This document shows, piece after piece, positions 1-7,843 of a stretch of DNA of 48,451 nucleotides. Under the pieces are notes generated by a model. It did no database searches, was not told the origin of the DNA, and saw only the letters and a program-made list of their open reading frames with translations. This DNA comes from Alphaproteobacteria bacterium (GTDB lineage: Bacteria > Pseudomonadota > Alphaproteobacteria > JAJFFI01), in NCBI GenBank assembly GCA_030066595.1, contig JASJBI010000067.1, positions 1 through 48,451 on the forward strand, in the 5' to 3' direction. Position 1 is the first letter of the stretch, and every line of letters begins with the position of its first letter. The translations under genes and the position numbers were made by a program.

Positions 1-2518
1 CCGCGAAGTCCACCGTGGTCTCGCCGCTGAGATCGCCTGTCCGGGTCACCGTGAAGGTGAACGCCGTCGGCCCCTCGTCGCCCTCCGCCTGCACCGCGTT
101 GGCCGGCGCGATCGCCAGGATCGGGGCCTCATCGACATCGATGATTGTGCCGGTCGCGGTGTCGTTTTCCCCGTCGATGGTGGCCGGGCCGCTGGTCACC
201 TCGTCGAGGGTGAGTACGACGTCTTCATCGCCCTCGAAGGTGCCGTCGGCGACCGGCGTGACCACGATGTCGACAAAGCTCGCGCCCTGGGGAATCGTCA
301 CCGTGTCCGGCAGGGCATTGTAGTCCGTGCCCTCGGTCGCAGCCCCAGACGTCGAGAACGCCACCGTCACCGGGGCGGCCGCCGGCCCGTCCAGGCTCAC
401 GCGGTACGTGATGCTGCCGCTATCCTCGCTCGCCTGGCCTGGATCCAGCACCGCGATCGACACCGTCGACACATCCGCCGCGATGGTCTGATCGTCGAAC
501 TGAAGGAATTCGACGCCAGTCACGTTGTCGGTGCCGTCGGCGCCGCTGACGATCAGCGTGCCGTCCCGCACATCGAATGAATAGTCGGCGAGGTTTCCGG
601 CAAAGACGGCCGTGTCGCTGCCTTCCCCACCGACGATGTCGTCGTTGCCGGTGCCACCGTTGAGCAAATCATTGCCGCTGCCGCCGTCCAGCGTGTCGCC
701 GCCCGCGCCGCCGAACAGCGCGTCGCCGTCGCCCAGGCCTGAAAGCGAGTCGTTGCCGTCGCCGCCGACGATGAAATCGCGCCCGTCGCCGCCCGAGAGC
801 GCATCGCCGCCTTCGTTCGTGCCCTCGACGAGAGCAAAGGTGATGCCATTGAATTCGACGAACTCGACGTCGACCAGCGTGTCCGTGCCTTCGCTCTCGG
901 TCTCGATTTCCACGCTGTTGGTGATGTCGGCGGACACCACGTTATCGATGCCAACATCGAAAACGGCGGTGTCGCTGTCCGGGCCGCCATCCAGCAGATC
1001 ATTGCCGGTATTGCCGCCCATCGTGTCGTTGCCCGCGCCCCCGCTCAGACTATCGTCATTGGCGGAACCGAAGAGCGCGTCGTTTCCTGCGTTGCCGGCG
1101 ATCTGGTCGTTGCCGCCCGAGCCCGTGAGGCTGTCGTCTCCCTCCGCGCCCTGGATGGTGTCGTCGCCGGCGAGTCCGTCGATGGTGTCGGGGCCGGCCG
1201 TGCCGGTGAGGTCGTCGGGCTCGTCCGTCCCGGTGATGGCTGCCAGGGTGTCTTCCGGAAGCTCGCCGCCGGTCTCGGTAATGACTGCGATGACCGGATC
1301 CTGGTTGTCGGCCGACGTGCTCCGTCCGGCGCCGCCGGCGTCGCCGGTATCCCCCCCGGTTGTCGTGGTTGTGGTCGTGTCCTGTTCTTGCGGCTCGGCG
1401 GCGGCGAGAGGCTCCGGTTCGGCGAGGGCGGTCTGGGGATCTGCGGTGACGGGTACGGTGCCCGTGGCGTCGCCCTGCTGGTCCTGGTCCGCGTCGCCGT
1501 CCCCATCGCCATCCTGCGGGCCGGCCTCCGGGTCGACTCCCGGTAAATCACCGGCGTCCGGATCGGTGCCGCCAGTCACGTCGCCATCCCGGGAGCCGCC
1601 CAGCCCCGGAACGGCAAGGTAAAGGTCGCCGACAAAGTCGCGCATCTGGCCGATCGAGAACTGCTGCACGACTAGGGATGGGTCGTCGCGGCGGCTGAGC
1701 AGGATCAGACCGGTCCCCTCCACAAGCAGGGCCTCGCCCACATCGGTCCGCAGGAGCCCCGCGCCGTCCGAAATGAAGATGGTCACGTCCGCGCCGACCT
1801 GGATGTTGACGCCGCCATCGGTGCCGCGTATGCCGAGCGTGCCGACCGGCGTTTCGATGGTCATCACGTCCGGGCCGGTCTTGGCGATCTGGCCGCTGAC
1901 GAAGGTGAACGCGCCCTGCAACAGCGACACGCCCAGATCGTTCTCGCCGCCGGCCGGGTTGTAGACCAGCCGGTCCAGCGTCATGCGGGCGTTTTCGCTC
2001 ATGTTGAACCGGGTGTCGTCGACGAACACGACGGCGACCACCGAATCGCCCCCGGTCTCGATCACATCGCCCTCGAAGACCGGATCGCCCTTGGCGAGGG
2101 TGACCTGGGTGCCGTCGGCACGGGTCGCGGTGGCCTCGCCCTTGAGCTGGCTCACCTGGCCGATCGGGTTGCCGGCGCCGGCGGGGGCGGCCTGGGCATA
2201 GACGCCGGGATTTTCCGGCCCGGCCAGCCGGGCGGCCAACTCGGGCAGGACCTGCATCCCGGTCTCGTTGACCAGAACCGGCGGCTCTTCCAGCGCGAAA
2301 AAGTCCCGAATCAGGACAACTTGGCCATCCTTGCCGGTGAGGACCAGGTCGTCACCCTGCCGGGCATACTCGGCGGTCAGCAGAAATCGGCCGCCCGGAA
2401 CCAGCAAACTTTCGCCGCTTGCCGCCTCCAGCACAATTGGGCCGCCGGCCGACCCACTTTCTTTGACAATGCTGCCTTGGCGGACCGCCTCTGCGGCAGG
2501 CTCCCTCGACAAAGACAT
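1..2518 (-). CDS. Large FecR/RTX/Calx-beta surface or secreted protein (3' end missing)
   Basis: An open frame runs from an ATG at 2518 (with GAGGGAG upstream on the minus strand) off the left edge, giving at least 839 residues with no stop. Reading shows an N-terminal segment of about 110 residues, a FecR-like beta domain at roughly 120-190, an acidic Thr/Asp/Gln-rich linker at about 290-410, a first block of RTX nonapeptides (GGxGxDxxx type) at about 440-510, a second block at about 570-630, one complete Calx-beta domain at about 680-790 and the start of a second. RTX repeats bind Ca2+ after type I export, and Calx-beta repeats are common in giant adhesins. The divergent TolC-type gene fits export by a type I system, though no ABC or membrane-fusion gene is in view. 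The missing part should hold more repeats and the C-terminal secretion signal. Being an adhesin is inference; the domains are read directly. Confidence 0.9.
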   Translation of the reverse strand, partial: MSLSREPAAEAVRQGSIVKESGSAGGPIVLEAASGESLLVPGGRFLLTAEYARQGDDLVLTGKDGQVVLIRDFFALEEPPVLVNETGMQVLPELAARLAGPENPGVYAQAAPAGAGNPIGQVSQLKGEATATRADGTQVTLAKGDPVFEGDVIETGGDSVVAVVFVDDTRFNMSENARMTLDRLVYNPAGGENDLGVSLLQGAFTFVSGQIAKTGPDVMTIETPVGTLGIRGTDGGVNIQVGADVTIFISDGAGLLRTDVGEALLVEGTGLILLSRRDDPSLVVQQFSIGQMRDFVGDLYLAVPGLGGSRDGDVTGGTDPDAGDLPGVDPEAGPQDGDGDGDADQDQQGDATGTVPVTADPQTALAEPEPLAAAEPQEQDTTTTTTTGGDTGDAGGAGRSTSADNQDPVIAVITETGGELPEDTLAAITGTDEPDDLTGTAGPDTIDGLAGDDTIQGAEGDDSLTGSGGNDQIAGNAGNDALFGSANDDSLSGGAGNDTMGGNTGNDLLDGGPDSDTAVFDVGIDNVVSADITNSVEIETESEGTDTLVDVEFVEFNGITFALVEGTNEGGDALSGGDGRDFIVGGDGNDSLSGLGDGDALFGGAGGDTLDGGSGNDLLNGGTGNDDIVGGEGSDTAVFAGNLADYSFDVRDGTLIVSGADGTDNVTGVEFLQFDDQTIAADVSTVSIAVLDPGQASEDSGSITYRVSLDGPAAAPVTVAFSTSGAATEGTDYNALPDTVTIPQGASFVDIVVTPVADGTFEGDEDVVLTLDEVTSGPATIDGENDTATGTIIDVDEAPILAIAPANAVQAEGDEGPTAFTFTVTRTGDLSGETTVDFA

Positions 2519-2854
2519 GTCCTGTCTCCCTCGCGGCGGCGTCTACCTGACGCGCGCGTCTTGTTCTCCTGTTCGCCTGCCAGCGAGATGTGCCTGCGCC
2601 GGGGCCCAGAGTCCGCCCGCCTGGGGTCCCAAAGGCTAACGAAATTTTTAGCCTAATTTTCGACTAATTGTTTCTAACAAAAACGTGGTCCAATTGCATC
2701 CGCGAAAATGCCTTTCGTGGAGCGCTTGGTAAATGGTATTAACTACTTGCGGGGCCGTTCGGAGGGGGGCGCCGACGCGAGGGGCGTCGGGGCTGAGCTA
2801 AGAACGACAACGGGGGACCGGGTGATACCGAGACCAGGCCAAGAAGGCCTCCTC
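2519..2854. promoter_or_regulatory. Divergent intergenic region between the FecR/RTX gene and the TolC gene
   Basis: This stretch separates two divergent genes. Its middle (about 2636-2695) is strikingly AT-rich for this genome, with runs such as AAATTTTTAG and CTAATTTTCG, and is the likely seat of both promoters. I could not fix a -35/-10 pair with confidence. The TolC frame stays open upstream to 2708, so part of this stretch may be coding if a further-upstream start is used. Confidence 0.4.
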
Positions 2855-4162
2855 TTGAAAAGGAGCGTCGCAGTTGGCGCCATCGCCTTGGCTTTGGCGC
2901 CATTCAGCGTCTGCGCCGCGCCTCTCGGCGAAGAGGTCAAGCATCTGCTGGACACGCACCCTCAGATCGCGGCTGCGAAACAGGGTGTTCGTGCGGCGGA
3001 CGAAGGCATCAACGAATCGGGCGCCGCATTCTATCCGCAGATCTTCTTTGACGGCGAGTACGGCTGGGAAGACGTGGACAGCCCGGCAACGCGGGCCCGA
3101 GGTCTGCTTGGCGGCGATCCCAACAAGACCGGACCGCGCGACAGACAGACATTGGAATTCAATCTCAACGTCTTCGATGGATTCCGCAAATACGCCGATC
3201 TGCAACGCAGCCGCCTCGAGAAATCCGCGGCCGAGTTCAATCTCGAGGCTACGCGTCAGCAGATCGCCTTCCAGGCGGTGACCGCCTATCTGGACGTCCT
3301 GCGCCAGCGCCAGCTGGTCGAACTCGCGCTGCTGAGCGAGAGCAATATCCAGCGCCAGCTCAACTTGGAGGACGAGCGCGTGCGTCGCGGTTCGGGGCTG
3401 ACCGTGGATGTGCTGCAGTCCAAGTCCCGCTTGCAGATCGCCAAGGAGTTCCGGGTTGGCCGCGAGGGCGCATTGCGCAACGCGCAATCCCGCTATGTAC
3501 AGGTGTTCGGCCGCGCCCCGGGGGTGGCCGAAATGGCCGATCCGGCGCCGCCGATAGACACTCTGCCGACCACGCTCGAGGACGCGGTCAAGGCGGCCCG
3601 CGGCGACAACCCGCAGCTCAGCACCAGCGCCCGCCAGATCGATATCGCCGACCAGGTCAAGCGGTCCGCCAAGGCAGACTACTTCCCCAAGGTCGACTTC
3701 GTGGTCGAGGGCAACCGGGAAAACGACTTCGAAGGTATCCGTGGGCTGAGGCGTGAAGTCGCAGTGATCGTGCGCGGACGCTGGGAGCTCTTCTCCGGCT
3801 TCGCCCGCCAGGCGAGGGTGGCGCGCGCCTCGGCCGAGCGGTCGGCGCGGGTCAGCGATTACGCCAACCTCGACCGGCAGGTTTCGGACGCCGTTCGGAT
3901 CGCCTGGAACTCGCTCGAGACGTCCCGCGTTCGCAGGGATCTCCTGGAGAACGCCGTGGTCATCGCGCAGGAGGTGTTCGATGCGCGCGGGCGGCTCAGG
4001 GACGCCGGCAAGGAAACGGTGATCAACGTTCTGCTCTCCGAGAACGAGGTCAACAACGCGCGCATTCAGCTGACCAACGCCTCCTATGACGTGATGCTGG
4101 CGATCTATCAGCTCCATTTCGCGATCGGCACGCTCAACGAAGCGACTATCAGCGTTCAGTAA
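2855..4162 (+). CDS. TolC-family outer-membrane channel protein
   Basis: The product belongs to the outer membrane efflux (TolC) family, which forms the trimeric outer-membrane duct of type I secretion and efflux systems. From the chosen start it has a typical signal peptide (MKRSVAVGAIALALAPFSVC, then AA-P), then two long alpha-helical repeats rich in Gln, Ala and Arg, with the family's NPQL-like turn in the second half and a C-terminal helix containing a conserved-looking NALLSEN-type stretch. About 435 residues is a normal length. The frame is open from 2708, but the peptide before residue 2855 does not look like a signal sequence; I prefer the TTG at 2855, which has AAGAAGG about 7 nt upstream. 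A GTG at 2822 is an alternative. Divergence from the FecR/RTX gene suggests it exports that protein. The end is convergent with the CHASE2 cyclase. Confidence 0.88.
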   Translation: MKRSVAVGAIALALAPFSVCAAPLGEEVKHLLDTHPQIAAAKQGVRAADEGINESGAAFYPQIFFDGEYGWEDVDSPATRARGLLGGDPNKTGPRDRQTLEFNLNVFDGFRKYADLQRSRLEKSAAEFNLEATRQQIAFQAVTAYLDVLRQRQLVELALLSESNIQRQLNLEDERVRRGSGLTVDVLQSKSRLQIAKEFRVGREGALRNAQSRYVQVFGRAPGVAEMADPAPPIDTLPTTLEDAVKAARGDNPQLSTSARQIDIADQVKRSAKADYFPKVDFVVEGNRENDFEGIRGLRREVAVIVRGRWELFSGFARQARVARASAERSARVSDYANLDRQVSDAVRIAWNSLETSRVRRDLLENAVVIAQEVFDARGRLRDAGKETVINVLLSENEVNNARIQLTNASYDVMLAIYQLHFAIGTLNEATISVQ

Positions 4163-4167
4163 GGTCC

Positions 4168-4197
4168 TGGACGGGGCTCGTCCAAATTCGGTTGGAC
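4168..4197. terminator. Overlapping hairpins between convergent genes
   Basis: Two mutually exclusive small stems sit in the 41-nt gap between the TolC and cyclase stop codons: TGGACG/CGTCCA (4168-4173 with 4179-4184) and GTCCAA/TTGGAC (4180-4185 with 4192-4197). They may act as a weak bidirectional terminator. There is no T-tract, so confidence is low. Confidence 0.3.
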
Positions 4198-4203
4198 AGC
4201 GCT

Positions 4204-6441
4204 CTATTTGGTTTGCGCCGTATAGACGCCGTCCCAATCGGCGCCAGGCGGCGCGGCGCTGAACTCCTCAACGCGGTTCCGATACAATGCGTAGAGCGCG
4301 TCCAGCGCGCCGCTGCCCCGCCAGGTCCCGGCTGCGGCCACGCAGTCGTCGATCAGGCGCCGGGTCGCGTCCCAGTCCTGCGCGCGATACGCCGTCAGCA
4401 TGGCGGCATGGACCTCCGCCAGAGCGTGGAACGCACCGCTCACCGCCTCGTCCGGGTCGCCCAGCAGCGCATACACCCGCACCGGCCTGGTCTTGCCCTT
4501 GACCTGTATGAGATCCAGTTCGAGCGCCGCGAAATCGGTCGCCTGGGCCCGGGTGTTCTCGCCGATGATGATGTGGACGCCATACGCCTTTGTCTGGCCC
4601 TCCAGCCGCGAGGCCAGGTTCACGTCGTCCCCCAGCACCGAATAGTCGAACCGCTGGTCCGAACCCATATTGCCCACGGCGCAGACGCCGCTGTTGATGC
4701 CGATGCCGATGTCGATCGGCAGGTATTTGCTGCCGTCGGCCTCCGCTTCCCGGCGCCAGATCTCATTCAACCCGCCGAGCTCTTGGATCATGGTCAGCGC
4801 CGCGTTGCAGGCGTGGCGGGCATGGTCCGGATCGTCCAGCGGCGCGTTCCAGAACGCCATGATGCAGTCGCCGATGTATTTGTCGATCGTCCCCTGGCGG
4901 TCGAGGATGATGCCGGTCATCGGCGTGAGGAACCGGTTGATCACCCGGGTCAGACCTTCGGCGTCGTACTGCTCGGAAATCGTCGTGAAGCCGCGGATAT
5001 CGCAGAACAGCAGGCTGAGCTCCTTCATCTCGCCGCCCAGCTTGAGTTTCTCCGGGTGGCCGGCCAGTTGTTCGACCAGCGCCGGTGACATGTAGTGGCT
5101 GAAGGCGGTGCGTATCTGGCGCTTCTGGGCTTCTTCCCGGATGTAATTCAGATAGGCCAGCAGGACATAGACCGCGAAGGTCGCCAGCATCGGAAAGGTC
5201 AGGTCGATCAGGAGCCCTTCCTGGAGATAGAGATAGGTCACCGTGCCCGCGTAAATCGCCGCCCCGATCGTGCCTACGATGATCGTGCGCACGGCCCCCC
5301 ACCGGGGCACGAAGATGATCAGCAAGATTGAAGTCAGAATGATCACCAAGAGCTCCGCCCCGATCGCGTTGTGCGGCCGGGTCAACAGGTGCTTGCTCAG
5401 GATATTCTCGAGCAACAGCGCGTGCACTTCGACCCCGGGAACTCCGGACTGCAGCGGCGTGGCCTTGATGTCCTGCAGTCCGACGGCGGAGGTGCCGACG
5501 AAGATGAGCTTGCCCGCAAGGCGGTCGGCGGGCGCGCTCCCGCCCAGCACGTCCTTGGCCGAGACATAGCGGTCGCGACTGTGCGGCGCAAAATGCACCC
5601 ACAGCCGGCCGTTCGGATCGGTCGGGACTTCGACGCGGGCGACCACCAGGCTCTTGATCCCGGCCTCGTCGGTCTTGACGCCAAGCGCTTCCTGGCCGGT
5701 CGCCACCCGCAACAGCTCGATGCTCAGGGTCGGAAACAGCTTGCCGTCGACCTGCAGGATGGCGGCTACGCGCCGCGCGACCGCATCCGGCTCCCGACTC
5801 AAGGTGATCATGCCGAGGCCGAGCGCCGCCTGCTCAAGCTCCGGGATGTTCCGCACGATCCCGTCATAGGTGAAGGTGAACGGCCGGGGGTCGCCGCCGA
5901 TCTCGGCCAACGGCGCGGTCTTCAGGTCCTTCGCCTGCCCTTCCTTGCGGCGTTCGACCGTCGACTGTCCCAGCACCACGCGCGACCGCTTGAGCGTGCG
6001 CGCGAGGACCTGATCATTGCTCGGCAGGCCGCGCAGAAATTGGGTCACCTTTGGATCAAGCCTTTCGAGTGCGCCGGCGATGCTGGAGGCCGACATGCGA
6101 TCCGGCTCGGGAAAGACGATGTCGAAGGCCACGGCCACCGCGCCGGCCGCCATCAGTTTCTCGATCAGCTCGGCAATGATGGTGCGCGGCCAGGGCCACT
6201 GGCCGACCACCGCCAGGCTCTCCTCGTCGATGTCCACGATAGTGACGGTGTTGCCGGGCTGGTCCCAGGGCCAGAGCCACTGATAGTAATCGAAGGTCTT
6301 GAGGCGAAGCGTCTCGACCGGAGCCGGATCCCAGACCCGGAGCGCGACCGCCACGACCAGGCACACCAGCGCCAGTTGACGGTCGATCGCGCGTCTATTC
6401 AGGCCAAAGACCGCCTTGACGGCTCCGACAACTGCCTTCAC
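4204..6441 (-). CDS. CHASE2-domain membrane adenylate cyclase
   Basis: The product is a class III nucleotide cyclase with an extracytoplasmic CHASE2 sensor. An N-terminal membrane anchor (about 22-38) is followed by a periplasmic CHASE2 domain (about 45-360), three membrane helices (about 365-445), and a cytoplasmic cyclase domain (about 470-650). The two metal-binding aspartates are visible in CDIRGFT (D481) and YIGDCIMAF (D525), with the Lys in DKYIGD and the Asp in SVLGDDVNLASRLE as expected for ATP rather than GTP, so cAMP is the likely product. It starts at a GTG; no in-frame ATG is better placed. CHASE2 cyclases often sit near FecR-domain proteins, and one is 4 kb away here. The C-terminal 100 residues form a helical tail after the cyclase domain. 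The ligand is unknown. Confidence 0.92.
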   Translation of the reverse strand: MKAVVGAVKAVFGLNRRAIDRQLALVCLVVAVALRVWDPAPVETLRLKTFDYYQWLWPWDQPGNTVTIVDIDEESLAVVGQWPWPRTIIAELIEKLMAAGAVAVAFDIVFPEPDRMSASSIAGALERLDPKVTQFLRGLPSNDQVLARTLKRSRVVLGQSTVERRKEGQAKDLKTAPLAEIGGDPRPFTFTYDGIVRNIPELEQAALGLGMITLSREPDAVARRVAAILQVDGKLFPTLSIELLRVATGQEALGVKTDEAGIKSLVVARVEVPTDPNGRLWVHFAPHSRDRYVSAKDVLGGSAPADRLAGKLIFVGTSAVGLQDIKATPLQSGVPGVEVHALLLENILSKHLLTRPHNAIGAELLVIILTSILLIIFVPRWGAVRTIIVGTIGAAIYAGTVTYLYLQEGLLIDLTFPMLATFAVYVLLAYLNYIREEAQKRQIRTAFSHYMSPALVEQLAGHPEKLKLGGEMKELSLLFCDIRGFTTISEQYDAEGLTRVINRFLTPMTGIILDRQGTIDKYIGDCIMAFWNAPLDDPDHARHACNAALTMIQELGGLNEIWRREAEADGSKYLPIDIGIGINSGVCAVGNMGSDQRFDYSVLGDDVNLASRLEGQTKAYGVHIIIGENTRAQATDFAALELDLIQVKGKTRPVRVYALLGDPDEAVSGAFHALAEVHAAMLTAYRAQDWDATRRLIDDCVAAAGTWRGSGALDALYALYRNRVEEFSAAPPGADWDGVYTAQTK

Positions 6442-6597
6442 CCCCGTCTCTCCATCACCTCTCCCTCACCATGCCCGCCCGCCGATCCCGATCTGCGCGC
6501 ACGCAGCGCCGGGCGCGGGCCACGGTAGCGCAGTCCGGCTCAATACCAAATCCGGCGCAATTGTCCAGAGGACCGTTCGGTGACCCCTGCCAGCGTC

Positions 6598-7632
6598 TTA
6601 GCGGACGCCCGGGTGATCGACGATCGCCACCGGGCGGACCGTGGGACGGATGTCCAGGAGCGCGGCGTACCAGCGGAACGCGGCAAGATCCTTGCCCGCC
6701 AGAACCCGTTGTGGCGCTAGGCGCAGAGCCCGGGGATCCGTTTGCTTTCCGTCCTTCAGCACCTCGTAGTGCAGGTGCGGGCCGGTCGACAGGCCGCTCG
6801 TGCCCACATAGCCGATCACCTGGCCCTGGCGAACCTTGTCACCGGGTCGCAGCCCGGAGGCGAAGCGCAGCAGATGCGCATAGGCCGTCTGGAACTTGTC
6901 GCTGTGGCGCAGGCGGACGTAGTTGCCGTAGCCGCCATTGCGCTTGGCCATCTCGACGACGCCGGCACCGGCGGCGTAGATCGGCGTGCCCGATTTGGCC
7001 GCGAAGTCGATGCCCTTGTGCATCCGGGTAAAACCCAGGATCGGGTGCCGGCGTGGCCCGAAACCAGAGCTCAGCTCGGCCCCCTCGACCGGCGAACGCA
7101 TCAGATGGAGACGCGCGCTGCTGCCGTCGCTGTTGTAGTAGTCGGTGGTTCCGTCCGGCGTGGTGTACCGCCACAAGGTCAGGGTCCTGCCGGCGGTGGT
7201 GATCGCCGCGAAGATGATCCGGTTGGCGGCCGCCTGGCCCGTTTCGGAATCCGTGGTTTGTTCGAGATAGATCTCGAAGCTGTCGCCGGGGACGATGTCG
7301 CGTTGGAAGTCGACGGCGTGTGCGAACAGCCTGATCGCCTTCGTCATCACCTCGACCGGGACATTCTGCTCCAGCCCGTCTCGATAGATGTTCGATCGAA
7401 TAACGATGCGCGCATGCGCCAGCCGCTTCTGCGGTCCCGTCTCGACCCGGCGGCTCGCGATCACCGGCACCGAAGTGGTCGGCTGGGCCGGCGGCATCGC
7501 CCGTAGGTCTTCATCCATGTCGGCCGCGCCCGGGCGGGCGAACACCGCCAGACCCAGGACGATGATGCAAAGACCGCACAGGCGCGCGCCAAACAGGCCG
7601 CGCCGAGGAGCGTAGCACAGACGGTACACCAT
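6598..7632 (-). CDS. M23-family peptidoglycan metallopeptidase
   Basis: This is a LytM/M23 endopeptidase likely acting on periplasmic peptidoglycan crosslinks. It has a hydrophobic N-terminal export segment (about 18-36), a linker, an OapA/LysM-like beta region (about 75-175), and the M23 domain at about 185-300. The zinc ligands are present: H205 and D209 in the HKGID motif and H288 in HLHYEV, with H286 and H253 as the usual catalytic histidines, so it should be active, unlike the EnvC/NlpD activators. Start at ATG 7632 follows AAAAGGG. The gene stands alone between the cyclase and the divergent histidine kinase. No specific family name such as MepM can be assigned from the sequence alone. 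Confidence 0.9.
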   Translation of the reverse strand: MVYRLCYAPRRGLFGARLCGLCIIVLGLAVFARPGAADMDEDLRAMPPAQPTTSVPVIASRRVETGPQKRLAHARIVIRSNIYRDGLEQNVPVEVMTKAIRLFAHAVDFQRDIVPGDSFEIYLEQTTDSETGQAAANRIIFAAITTAGRTLTLWRYTTPDGTTDYYNSDGSSARLHLMRSPVEGAELSSGFGPRRHPILGFTRMHKGIDFAAKSGTPIYAAGAGVVEMAKRNGGYGNYVRLRHSDKFQTAYAHLLRFASGLRPGDKVRQGQVIGYVGTSGLSTGPHLHYEVLKDGKQTDPRALRLAPQRVLAGKDLAAFRWYAALLDIRPTVRPVAIVDHPGVR

Positions 7633-7843
7633 CCCTTTTCGACCTCGCTGTCGCCTAACCTACCTGGACCCGTTCCTCTTGATCGGGGGCCTTATCACTG
7701 CGTCATTACTAACAAATCGGACTTCCCGGCGCCAGAGGCGCGACCTCCCTGTCAGTCGTGCGAATGACCAGTTTCATTGTCGGATCGCTCGCATTTTCAA
7801 TAGAATGAATTGGGTTGGCTGTTCGAGTGGGTGGTGGGAACGC

